Shown: positions 1 to 7,609 of the stretch, piece by piece
Layout of the letters: each line of letters begins with the position of its first letter
Position numbering within the stretch: position 1 is the first letter of the stretch
Assembly: GCF_002933275.1 (NCBI RefSeq)
Contig: NZ_PSSX01000007.1
Span: forward strand, 1-64,000
Reading direction: 5' to 3'
DNA length: 64,000 bases
Source: Marinobacter maroccanus
GTDB taxonomy: Bacteria > Pseudomonadota > Gammaproteobacteria > Pseudomonadales > Oleiphilaceae
Translations under genes and position numbers: made by a program
The notes under the pieces: generated by a model
Database searches by the model: none
What the model saw: the letters and a program-made list of their open reading frames with translations, nothing else
What the model was told of the DNA's origin: nothing

Positions 1-19
1 GAGGATTAGCATTCATAGG

Positions 20-85
20 GACGGCGGTGGATTGGTTAATTTTGTTGTTTTGGCGAACTCAAAACTAACCGGTTTTACCGCCGTC
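20..85. repeat. Long imperfect inverted repeat before the LuxR-type gene
   Basis: Outer arms GACGGCGGT (20-28) and ACCGCCGTC (77-85) match perfectly. Inner arms GGTTAATTTTG (about 34-44) and CAAAACTAACC (60-70) match with one mismatch. A short T run follows at about 92-96. It could be the terminator of a gene left of the window or a structured leader. Nothing else is recognisable in the first 150 bases. Confidence 0.5.
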
Positions 86-178
86 TCCTACTTTTTCACG
101 CTAACCTGCGATGAACCTTTTTTATGGATGGTTGGCGCATAACTCCAGCCTGTGCTTTACTTGAGAAACGCAATCAAT

Positions 179-1339
179 ATGTATAAAAAAGCAACAGGAG
201 CCGTTGGTTTGAATGACCTGATGTCGGCAGCTCCGGGGCTGCTGGACGATCTTTACGAAAACACAACCAGGCCTGAACACTGGCCGTTGTTCCTTGAAAA
301 GATCGCCCACCTTTTCCACGCCGACACTGCAACGCTTCGGCTCACAGACCTGAATGATCCGGTTATTCATCACTCCTTCTCCACCGGATTCAACCAGACC
401 ATCAACGAATTTTACGAGTCCGAAGGTGTTGTACGCGATACCTTCCGGGAGGCCCTAGCGAGCAGTCCGCTTGGCAAAGCAATCGAAAGCACGGCTGTTA
501 TCTCGGACCGGGAATTCGAGAATTCGACACATTACCAGACGGTTTTCCGCCCCAACGGCAACTTCTACGCCATGGGTGCCCAGTTTGAGCGACAGAACGG
601 CCAGGCACTGCACATCGGCATCCACCGCCCCAGACGACGGGGCCACTTCTGCCGGCATGAGCTGAACGCACTGGAACTGTTCAGCCCCCACCTCCGAAGG
701 GTCACCCGCCTGTCCCACCTGTTTGCCGATCTAAATCAGGCCCTGGACGACGCTCACCATGCGCTGGACCAATTGCCTTTCGGGGTCTGGCACATGGACG
801 CAAACCTGCGCATTCGCTGGATGAACAGTACGGCAGAGGAAGCCCTCGCCGCCCACACTTACGGATTGGGTGTTCGCAGCAACCGGCTCAGAGCATTCTC
901 CGGATCTGGCTCAGGTTCTCTGCCGACGATGGCTGGCAGACTGATTGAGAACCTGTCTCTGATTGAAACCCTCAAGCTCGGAGAAACGGGCGCCTGCCTG
1001 GTCATGATGCAGTCCCGCAGATCGGGGAGCGAATTCCATATCGGCCGCTCCGTTGCACAGGGGATACTTTGCTTTCTTCTGGACCCGGGGCGACCAGCTC
1101 GCCTGAATCAAAGCCAATTGGCGATCATGTACCAGCTCACACCGGCCGAGTGTCGGTTGGCAACGCTTCTGGTGAGCGGCCTGGATGTCAACGAGGCGAG
1201 CGCTCTGCTCCAGATTTCCCGACACACCGGCAGAACACAGCTCAAATCCATCATGCGCAAGACCGGCGTTCGACGTCAGGCCAGCCTGCAGCGAATACTG
1301 TTACTTTGCGCCGACACGCTAAGATCCCCTGATGACTGA
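179..1339 (+). CDS. LuxR-type HTH transcriptional regulator
   Basis: This is a cytoplasmic DNA-binding regulator. The last 70 or so residues form a LuxR/GerE-like helix-turn-helix: LTPAECRLATLLVSG, then EASALLQISRHTGRTQLKSI. About 300 N-terminal residues are probably a sensory (GAF/PAS-like) region, but no ligand can be named. The frame is open from a GTG at 152. ATG 179 is the conventional start, while TTG 209 has the better ribosome site (AGGAG, 8 bases upstream), so the start is uncertain. The 3' end overlaps the next gene by 8 bases, which suggests that regulator and hydrolase are co-expressed and that the hydrolase pathway is its target. The domain call is firm; the regulated process is unknown. 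Confidence 0.75.
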   Translation: MYKKATGAVGLNDLMSAAPGLLDDLYENTTRPEHWPLFLEKIAHLFHADTATLRLTDLNDPVIHHSFSTGFNQTINEFYESEGVVRDTFREALASSPLGKAIESTAVISDREFENSTHYQTVFRPNGNFYAMGAQFERQNGQALHIGIHRPRRRGHFCRHELNALELFSPHLRRVTRLSHLFADLNQALDDAHHALDQLPFGVWHMDANLRIRWMNSTAEEALAAHTYGLGVRSNRLRAFSGSGSGSLPTMAGRLIENLSLIETLKLGETGACLVMMQSRRSGSEFHIGRSVAQGILCFLLDPGRPARLNQSQLAIMYQLTPAECRLATLLVSGLDVNEASALLQISRHTGRTQLKSIMRKTGVRRQASLQRILLLCADTLRSPDD

Positions 1340-2180
1340 TGCTTCAAGAAACCTGAATCTTCGACTGCCAGACGGTCGTAATCTGAGTTTTTCAGATATC
1401 GGTACCGGAGAGAACGGCACCTGGATCCACTGCCATGGAATTCCCGGTTCCCGTAACGAACTGCTTCACCTAGAGAACACGCTCATTGATTCGGGAGTAA
1501 GGGTCATTGTTGCGGATCGCCCAGGTTATGGACAGTCCACCCCCTGCCCTGGTTATGGCTTCTCACACCATTCCGATGACCTGAGGCAACTGGCTGATCA
1601 CCTGCAACTGGAGAAATTCGGAATATCCGGTTTCTCCGGGGGAGGCGTATTCGCCATGGCGGCCGCCCATGATCTTGGCAACCGAATCGAGCAACTGGTT
1701 ATCGCTGCGACGCCCGCGGTTCCTTTGATGGAAAATCCCTACGCGTATGCCTCTGAGCTCACCGCAAGTACCTGGCGGGCGGCGCTGGTGGATCGCCAAA
1801 CGCTGGCAAAAGAACTGGAGGCCCTTACTGGTTCTGTGGATGAGTTATCGCAGGCGCTCATAGGAGCTGCAGGCGATCAGGAAGAGCACTACCTGTCGTC
1901 AAACTCTGTTCGTCCTGGATTTATGCAGAGCCTTTGCGCTGCGTTGGAACAGGGCTCGATCACAGCAGCCGATGCGCTTGCCAGAGATTCGTTTTTGATA
2001 GCTTATTCGTGGCCTTTTGCGCCTGAGGACATACAACTGCCAGTGCGGGTAATTCATGGCTCGGGGGACAGACTCGTGCATACAGACCACCAGATCACGT
2101 TGTGCGGCAACTTACCGGACAGCTCCTCCGAGATAATCAGTGGCGCTCACTACGGTACTCTTTCAGCTATCTGGGGCTGA
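1332..2180 (+). CDS. Alpha/beta-fold hydrolase
   Basis: A 282-residue soluble alpha/beta hydrolase without a signal peptide. HGIPGSR near residue 35 fits the oxyanion-hole loop. GFSGGGVFA (about residues 97-105) is the nucleophile elbow with its catalytic Ser. VIHGSGDRLVHTDHQ carries the acid Asp, and the His in GAHYGTLSAIWG near the C terminus completes the triad. The length suits a single-domain esterase, lipase or epoxide-hydrolase-like enzyme; the substrate cannot be read from sequence. It overlaps the upstream LuxR-type gene by 8 bases and is probably translated from the same message. It ends tail to tail with the barrel gene, 32 bases away. Confidence 0.8.
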   Translation: MTDASRNLNLRLPDGRNLSFSDIGTGENGTWIHCHGIPGSRNELLHLENTLIDSGVRVIVADRPGYGQSTPCPGYGFSHHSDDLRQLADHLQLEKFGISGFSGGGVFAMAAAHDLGNRIEQLVIAATPAVPLMENPYAYASELTASTWRAALVDRQTLAKELEALTGSVDELSQALIGAAGDQEEHYLSSNSVRPGFMQSLCAALEQGSITAADALARDSFLIAYSWPFAPEDIQLPVRVIHGSGDRLVHTDHQITLCGNLPDSSSEIISGAHYGTLSAIWG

Positions 2181-2212
2181 TGTGCGCCTGGGGCCAGCAG
2201 CAAAGGTTTGGC

Positions 2213-3307
2213 TCAATAATTGTAAGAAAGCCCCAGACTGACCGCGCGCACGCTGGACCACTCGAGCGCATCTGCGGATACCATGGCCTGCCATTTTCCT
2301 CGGGTCAGTTCCAACTGGATGGAATCCAGTTCTGGCCAGTAGCTTGCCAATATCCGGGTACCATCCGCCAGCGCCCGTCCGAAGCCGGCGCCATATAGCC
2401 CATAGCCGAACTGATACTGAGCGTGTACTACTGTGAGCCAGGAGCCCTCTTGCCATTGGGCCGTACCATAAAATCTGGGATCCAGATCCTGATAAAAAGT
2501 ATCCCGATACCCCTCCGTGCCAGATATCGTTGGGGCAAATACAGCGTAGCCATCGTCATCGAAGGACTTATTGTCGGTGTTTGCCTGTGCTAGCGTGAAG
2601 GGCGCGTCCTTCCATCTAATCCGTGAGAAAAGATCCTCGGCCCGGAAGTTCAAATCGAGCTTTTCCATGGGTTGCCAACTGGCAGCAATATCAAAAGCCC
2701 AACCGATGCCACTGGCTTTCTCTACATCCGGTCGATCAAAGATCACGTCCCGGTAGTAGACGTAGTCAACGTCTGCGCTGAAGTCATAGTCATTCTCGGC
2801 GGCCGCCACAAACTCCCCATCAAGAGTGCCGCTCATCAAATGACGGGTTTTGAACACAGAAATGCCGCCGGAAATTGTCCAGGATTCCTCATTATGCCGA
2901 TAGCCAGATCGAATGCCGGACCCCGAAAAACCGTTGACGCGCAGAGCAACGGGAATCCGTTCGCCTTCGTTTAGCGGCTCCTTGCGAGCAATACGTCCAT
3001 AAAAGCTCACGGCCTCCGAATTCATCCTCAGATCCGCCAGCGCACGGGTGAAAACCGAAACCTCGATTCCTTGCTCCCGAAACCCGGCCTCCGCATGGCT
3101 GATCGCCCATTGGCGGCTACCTGAATCGAATTCACTGCCCCAGTCGCTCAATGTAGTTTTGATTGGCTCCGGCTCGCTTACCAGTTGGGTCTCGAACCTG
3201 CCAAACATCTCCACGGCCAGCGCTGTATTGGCATTAACACTCGCTATAACGAAAAAAAAGGCGGGGCCGAAGCCCCACCTTTCTTTCCGGTTTCCCGGTA
3301 CTTTCAT
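2213..3307 (-). CDS. Putative outer-membrane beta-barrel protein
   Basis: A 364-residue exported protein that I do not recognise by family. A Sec-type signal is visible: basic start, then AFFFVIASV, with likely cleavage after NTALA near residue 31. The mature part alternates aromatic and polar residues in amphipathic strands and ends SLGLSYNY, a C-terminal aromatic resembling a beta-signal, so an outer-membrane barrel is inferred. The ATG overlaps the TGA of the upstream lipoprotein gene (ATGA), which implies translational coupling. A canonical terminator hairpin lies inside codons 10-19, so this gene's expression may depend on ribosomes arriving from the lipoprotein gene. Function is unknown; a lipoprotein partner or porin-like role are the obvious options. 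Confidence 0.6.
   Translation of the reverse strand: MKVPGNRKERWGFGPAFFFVIASVNANTALAVEMFGRFETQLVSEPEPIKTTLSDWGSEFDSGSRQWAISHAEAGFREQGIEVSVFTRALADLRMNSEAVSFYGRIARKEPLNEGERIPVALRVNGFSGSGIRSGYRHNEESWTISGGISVFKTRHLMSGTLDGEFVAAAENDYDFSADVDYVYYRDVIFDRPDVEKASGIGWAFDIAASWQPMEKLDLNFRAEDLFSRIRWKDAPFTLAQANTDNKSFDDDGYAVFAPTISGTEGYRDTFYQDLDPRFYGTAQWQEGSWLTVVHAQYQFGYGLYGAGFGRALADGTRILASYWPELDSIQLELTRGKWQAMVSADALEWSSVRAVSLGLSYNY
3252..3279 (-). terminator. Intrinsic terminator inside the start of the barrel gene
   Basis: On the minus strand, GGTGGGGC-TTCG-GCCCCGCC (3279 down to 3260) is followed by eight T at 3259-3252. It is an 8-bp GC-rich stem with a UUCG tetraloop and a textbook U tract. It starts 28 bases after the lipoprotein gene's stop codon but lies within the signal-peptide codons of the coupled downstream gene. 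Confidence 0.8.
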
Positions 3308-5898
3308 CAGAACAATGTCTCGAACACGGTTTCTTCGCCGTTCGGGTAGGTGATTACAGGAATGCCGTTTCGCAGCTCCACATCACCGATGTCCTCACCG
3401 TTAACGAAGACATTACCTGTCAGACTCTGAACACCGCTGGCCGTTTCCGAGCCAACCGCTTCAAGACGGAATCCTTGCGGGTTCCAGAATGCCAGGCTGA
3501 CTGCCGGGTTTTCAGCGTTCAGCTCATCGGTGCTGACCTTGAGGCTGTAGCTGCCGCCATCCCAGCTGACGTTCGCGAGTACGCTACCACCGTTCAGAGT
3601 TGAACGAGTCAGGGTAACCACAGCCGTCGCTTTTGGCATATCAACCAGAGAAACACCTGCTGCAATGTTGAACGACAGGTTTACAAAGTTGTTGGCAGTT
3701 TCCAGGTCGGGGAAGGCAATGTCTGCATTAACCTCAGCAAGATCAGACGTGCTGCTACCGTATACCGACACATATTCTACTTGTGACTGTCCAGCAACGG
3801 TCGCGCCAACGGCGGTTTCTAGTTTGCCCAGGATCAGTTGATCAAGAGCGGCATTTTCGGCGTCATCCAAAACATTGCAGTTGTCGCCATAAGTATCGAG
3901 CTCGCTGTTATACCAACCGGAGTAGGCCACTCGCTCACCAAAAACGTCAGTTCCCGACTCGAAGTCATAACAGGAGCTGTATGAATAAATATCAAACCAG
4001 AAGTCCTGAGCGGTTTCATCATACTCAACAAACTGCGCCACCTCCGCACGATCCACCTCAAAATCAAACGCCGCAGTTGTGTCGTTATAGTCGAGGTAGG
4101 TGAACAGGTTGAAGCGCTGAGCACTGCTGCTGTTCAGGGACGTAGAGAGATTAAAAGTACGTCCGGAAGTGGCCGTAAAATCACCTGACAGAGCAAAGGA
4201 TTCCGGAGAGAACGGCTCATCCAGAGCGCTGAAGCTGGAGCCTGTCATGTTTACAGCCTTCACAGAGATCTCGCCGTTGAAGCTGGCTGCTTCTGGGTTG
4301 GCAAGAGCAATGGAACCGTTCAGGGCAATGGCACTGAATTTTTCCAGCACCGCATCGGCCGTAACCTCGCCTGCAATCGTTTCGGATAACTCCAGGTTGG
4401 CAACCAGATCCAGCACCGCCCGCTCAAAACCGGTGCCATCACCAATCGTACCGCTGACAGTGACATTGTTTTGTGCAAGCAGTGACAGAACCTTCTCGGC
4501 ATCGTAGGTCAGCTCCAGATCGTCCTGAGCAAGGCTGGTGCCGATAACCAGGTCAAACTCGCGGGTCTCTCCACCAGTCTGGGAAACACTACCAGTGGCC
4601 GTAGCCTTGAGGCCGGATTCTGTGTCCTCAAAAACGAGGGTGGCGTCCATGGTACCGCTGGCAGTTGGATCTTCTTCATCAGTCCAGTCCTGCTGGGCTG
4701 TGAATGGCTCGCCGCTTTCCAAAGCGTTCAGTAGTGCCGCCCGTCCTTCGGTACCGGCCAGCTGTTGAGAGAAGGCATCCAGCACCTTGCTTACCAGATC
4801 GCCGGTAACGCCGGCCTGGGCGAATATGTCACGGACGGTTTCCACATCCGCATCCAGTCCAACGGAAACAGGTGATGTTTCATCTTGCAGAGCGGCGGCA
4901 GTCTCATCAATAGAGCCGGCCCAGCTGCGGAACTGGGTCACGAACGCCTGGAAGGCGGCAATCTTGTCTGCTTGCGTGGCACCCTCATCAAGGTCCAGAT
5001 CCTCGTCATAGCTGGTATCGAGGCTATCTCCGGCAGCATCGAGCTGAGCGGTCTGGTTATTCAGGGATTCCTGAGCTTCGTCATCCAGGCCCTCTGTTGT
5101 CTCGACCACTGTTTTTACAGCTGAAGATAGGCTTGTCGCTGTGAAAGTATCTTCGCTATTGATTGATCCGTCATTGAGGGCCTCGGAGAAGCTGTCCAAC
5201 GACGCAGAAACACCTTCACTTCCGCCTGCGAAGACCAACTCAGCAACGGCCGCGTTCATCACGGCCGCCTGAGCTTCAGCGGCACTGGCGCCCGCCAGAT
5301 CGTTCACATCACGAGCCACGGTGTTTTCGATATCGAAGCCCGCCACCTGACTGACTTCCGCTTTGGCCTGTCTGGCTGCATCAGAAACACTCTTGCCGCC
5401 AGCAATGAGGGTCTTTGCACGCTTGGCTGCCATGGTTGACCAGGCGGTTACCGGTACACTTACGACACTGCCGGGCGCGCTTGCCTTACCGATCGCGTTA
5501 AGCTTGAAGTCTTCCGGCAACTGAACGTCGGCGCCTTTGGGTACAGTCCCACAGTCTGAGGCATCACAAACCATGCGGGTTTCAGAGCTCACGGTTATTT
5601 CGATCTCAACGAGCCCACCCTCGTAGTTATCATTAAGCTCAATACGGTATTGGCCTTTACTGTCTGTTGTAGTTGTGCCAACCGGTGCTTCCAATCGCTC
5701 ACCGGAGTCATCCAGTTCATAAGCAGTGACAACAGCATTTTTCATCACACCTTTAACTGCAGAACCAGATACAACAGAGGTATCACCTCCAGGAGGGGTG
5801 CCAGCTGACGGTGACGATGAACCGCCTCCACCGCAACCGGTTACAACCAGGCCTGAGGAAACTGCAACAGCAAGCGCTAACCTTTTGAACTTATCCAA
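3307..5898 (-). CDS. Large Gly/Ser-rich lipoprotein, unknown function
   Basis: An 863-residue exported lipoprotein. The start chosen is TTG 5898 because AAGGAG sits 7 bases upstream; an ATG at 5961 gives 21 more residues without such a site and spoils the signal peptide. From the TTG the N terminus is a short basic n-region, then LALAVAVSS and the lipobox VVTGC, followed by GGGGSSSPSAG, a flexible tether. Residues about 45-110 resemble a carboxypeptidase-regulatory/Ig-like beta domain (GKYR-type GQYRIELND segment). The middle is Ala-rich and helical; the C-terminal half is acidic and strand-rich. The TGA overlaps the ATG of the barrel gene. Together they look like an outer-membrane pair; no enzymatic motif was found. 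Confidence 0.7.
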   Translation of the reverse strand: MDKFKRLALAVAVSSGLVVTGCGGGGSSSPSAGTPPGGDTSVVSGSAVKGVMKNAVVTAYELDDSGERLEAPVGTTTTDSKGQYRIELNDNYEGGLVEIEITVSSETRMVCDASDCGTVPKGADVQLPEDFKLNAIGKASAPGSVVSVPVTAWSTMAAKRAKTLIAGGKSVSDAARQAKAEVSQVAGFDIENTVARDVNDLAGASAAEAQAAVMNAAVAELVFAGGSEGVSASLDSFSEALNDGSINSEDTFTATSLSSAVKTVVETTEGLDDEAQESLNNQTAQLDAAGDSLDTSYDEDLDLDEGATQADKIAAFQAFVTQFRSWAGSIDETAAALQDETSPVSVGLDADVETVRDIFAQAGVTGDLVSKVLDAFSQQLAGTEGRAALLNALESGEPFTAQQDWTDEEDPTASGTMDATLVFEDTESGLKATATGSVSQTGGETREFDLVIGTSLAQDDLELTYDAEKVLSLLAQNNVTVSGTIGDGTGFERAVLDLVANLELSETIAGEVTADAVLEKFSAIALNGSIALANPEAASFNGEISVKAVNMTGSSFSALDEPFSPESFALSGDFTATSGRTFNLSTSLNSSSAQRFNLFTYLDYNDTTAAFDFEVDRAEVAQFVEYDETAQDFWFDIYSYSSCYDFESGTDVFGERVAYSGWYNSELDTYGDNCNVLDDAENAALDQLILGKLETAVGATVAGQSQVEYVSVYGSSTSDLAEVNADIAFPDLETANNFVNLSFNIAAGVSLVDMPKATAVVTLTRSTLNGGSVLANVSWDGGSYSLKVSTDELNAENPAVSLAFWNPQGFRLEAVGSETASGVQSLTGNVFVNGEDIGDVELRNGIPVITYPNGEETVFETLF

Positions 5899-6166
5899 AG
5901 CGTCTCTCCTTGAGATCCTTATTTTATGACGGTCGGCTCCGACATAATTAACATCCAGCAATGTCGCGAACCGTCAAAGAGGCTAGTCTAAGGAAAAACC
6001 ATTCGGTAGGTAGGGTCTTGCTCACAAAACGAGCAAGGCGCTGAATCAGCCTGGAAAATATTGTTTTTATTGGTTTTTTAGAGAACACCTGCAATGTAAA
6101 ACATTATAAAAGATTATCTTATATGTGACTTTTCGAACTAAATAGACCTCAGTACCTCCAACCGAT
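5899..6166. other. Intergenic region upstream of the lipoprotein gene, with a hairpin
   Basis: This AT-rich leader region contains a perfect 7-bp stem, CTTGCTC/GAGCAAG, at 6017-6037 with a 7-base loop. A TATAAT-like hexamer on the minus strand around 6100-6110 could serve the lipoprotein gene, but I see no convincing -35. No gene is supported here. Confidence 0.35.
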
Positions 6167-6481
6167 CTATTTCTTCGGCACAAACCCCTCCGGCTTGTCT
6201 TTCAGCCATTCAACAAACGTCCGCAATTCCTCCAGCTCCAGCAGCTTTTCCCGAGTGTTGTAATACAGCCCCAGGTCCGGTTCCGATCGGGCTTTATGAA
6301 TTGCGTTATGACAGGGTCGGCACACCCAGAGCGTTCGGGTGATCAGGTCTTCTTTGGTGAACAATTTCTGGAAGCGTTTTTTGCGGTGCAGGTGTTTGGG
6401 TATCAGGTGGTGCCGGGTAAGTTTGGTAACCGGGCGTTCGCAGAGTTCACAGTTGTCGGGTTGAGGTGGGAGTTTGAGCAT
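6167..6481 (-). CDS. Small HNH endonuclease-type protein
   Basis: A 104-residue soluble protein carrying a nearly complete HNH module with zinc-binding cysteines: CELCERP (about residues 11-17), TRHHLIPKH (about 28-36) with the catalytic-type His pair, and WVCRPCHNAIH (about 53-63) with the second Cys pair and the final His. The size fits stand-alone HNH proteins widespread in marine gammaproteobacteria; whether it cuts DNA is not shown. There is no obvious Shine-Dalgarno in front of ATG 6481. A hairpin repeat (6495-6528) lies between it and cnoX. No phage or restriction partner is adjacent. Confidence 0.75.
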   Translation of the reverse strand: MLKLPPQPDNCELCERPVTKLTRHHLIPKHLHRKKRFQKLFTKEDLITRTLWVCRPCHNAIHKARSEPDLGLYYNTREKLLELEELRTFVEWLKDKPEGFVPKK

Positions 6482-6494
6482 TGCGGAAATACCA

Positions 6495-6528
6495 GTCGGG
6501 TTTCGCCTTTGGCTCCACCCGACCTACG
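6495..6528. repeat. Dispersed hairpin repeat (GTCGGGTTTCG...CACCCGAC variant)
   Basis: Arms GTCGGGT and ACCCGAC enclose TTCGCCTTTGGCTCC-type sequence, followed by CTACG. It is the same family as the copies at 10088-10290, 20509-20541 and 41337-41374, which read GTCGGATTA...TAATCCGAC. It lies between two minus-strand genes. Confidence 0.7.
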
Positions 6529-6552
6529 TTGTGTTTGGCTAACACCAAACGA

Positions 6553-7416
6553 TCAGTGCATCAGGGTATAGAGCTTCCGGCGATAGGTCCGAACATCCGG
6601 GTTGTTGTTGCCCAGCTTGTCGAACAGCTCAATCAGCGTTGTCTTGGCCACTTCGTCCTTGTATTTGCTGTCTACCCGCATCAGGCGGATCAGCAGGTCC
6701 ATGGCCTCGGCGTTATTTTCCTGTAATACGTGATGAAGTGCCAACTGGTGCAGTGCGTTCGGGTCTTTCGGATCCTGCTCCAGGGCCATCTCAAGATCCT
6801 TGATCGGTGGCAACTCGGCAGACTGCTTGAGAAACTTGATCCGGGCCGCCAGCTGCTTGGCCTGGTGCTGCATCTTCTCTTCCGGCGGCAGGCTATCGAG
6901 CACCTGTTCAGCCGTTTCCAGATCGCCCATTTCTGCCTTCAGCTGGGCCAGATCGATCAGGACCTTCAGGTTTTCCGGATCCTCCTGATTCATCTGGGAC
7001 AGGATGGCCAGCGCTCCCTCGACATCCCCCTCTTCCCAGATTCGGTGAGCCTTTTCGTAAGGATCCTCCTTCGGCGCTTCCACGTGCTTGTCGAGAACCT
7101 TGCGGATCTCGCTCTCCGGCAGAGCGCCGTTGAAGCCATCCACGGCCTGGCCGTTCTTCACCAGGATGATTGTGGGCAGGCTGCGCACGCCAAGGCTCGA
7201 GGTAAGCTGATCCTGCTCGTCGGCGTTCACCTTGGCCAGCATGAACGCGCCCTGGTAATCCTCGGCCAGTTTTTCCAGCAGAGGGGTCAACTGTTTGCAG
7301 GGAGCACACCACTCGGCCCAGACATCCACCAGAATGGGCGTGCTGGCAGAAGCTTCCATAACCTTCTGCTGGAAGTTTTCCATGGTGGCATCAAATATAT
7401 AGGGAGAGTTGCTCAT
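6553..7416 (-). CDS. cnoX: Thioredoxin-fold co-chaperone CnoX (YbbN)
   Basis: A 287-residue cytoplasmic protein with an N-terminal thioredoxin domain and C-terminal TPR-like helical repeats, the architecture of CnoX/YbbN. That family holds unfolding proteins under oxidative stress and hands them to DnaK/GroEL. WAEWCAPCKQL places a full C37-x-x-C40 redox motif, unlike the E. coli protein, which lacks the first Cys. LGVRSLPTIILVKNGQ carries the cis-Pro. ATG 7416 was chosen over a GTG three codons earlier because AGGTG lies 6 bases upstream. A sigma32-like promoter sits directly in front (7463-7490). The gene is divergent from lon, so the pair forms a proteostasis locus. Confidence 0.88.
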   Translation of the reverse strand: MSNSPYIFDATMENFQQKVMEASASTPILVDVWAEWCAPCKQLTPLLEKLAEDYQGAFMLAKVNADEQDQLTSSLGVRSLPTIILVKNGQAVDGFNGALPESEIRKVLDKHVEAPKEDPYEKAHRIWEEGDVEGALAILSQMNQEDPENLKVLIDLAQLKAEMGDLETAEQVLDSLPPEEKMQHQAKQLAARIKFLKQSAELPPIKDLEMALEQDPKDPNALHQLALHHVLQENNAEAMDLLIRLMRVDSKYKDEVAKTTLIELFDKLGNNNPDVRTYRRKLYTLMH

Positions 7417-7462
7417 GCAGGGCACCTGAAAAAGTCGAATGAATCGTTCGGAGTTGTCAGAG

Positions 7463-7490
7463 ACATGGGGCCAACTCCCGGAAATTCAAG
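7463..7490 (-). promoter_or_regulatory. Sigma32-type heat-shock promoter of cnoX
   Basis: On the minus strand: CTTGAAT (7490-7484), 13 bases, then CCCCATGT (7470-7463). This is close to the sigma32 consensus and uses the same spacing as the grpE promoter at 46129-46156. The predicted leader to ATG 7416 is about 40 bases. Confidence 0.7.
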
Positions 7491-7513
7491 CGCCAACGGT
7501 GCCAACCCAACTC

Positions 7514-7542
7514 CTTGAAATCACCGTATCTGCCGTTACATA
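7514..7542 (+). promoter_or_regulatory. Possible weak heat-shock promoter of lon
   Basis: CTTGAAA (7514-7520) is a perfect sigma32 -35, but the -10 region (TTACAT at about 7536-7541) matches CCCCAT poorly. It is offered only because it faces lon and lies back to back with the stronger cnoX promoter. Confidence 0.3.
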
Positions 7543-7609
7543 GCTAGTAAGCAACGCTCCGGGACAACCACTCAGCAGCCCGTCCCGGGCGGATTCACAA
7601 CCTTTCCGG

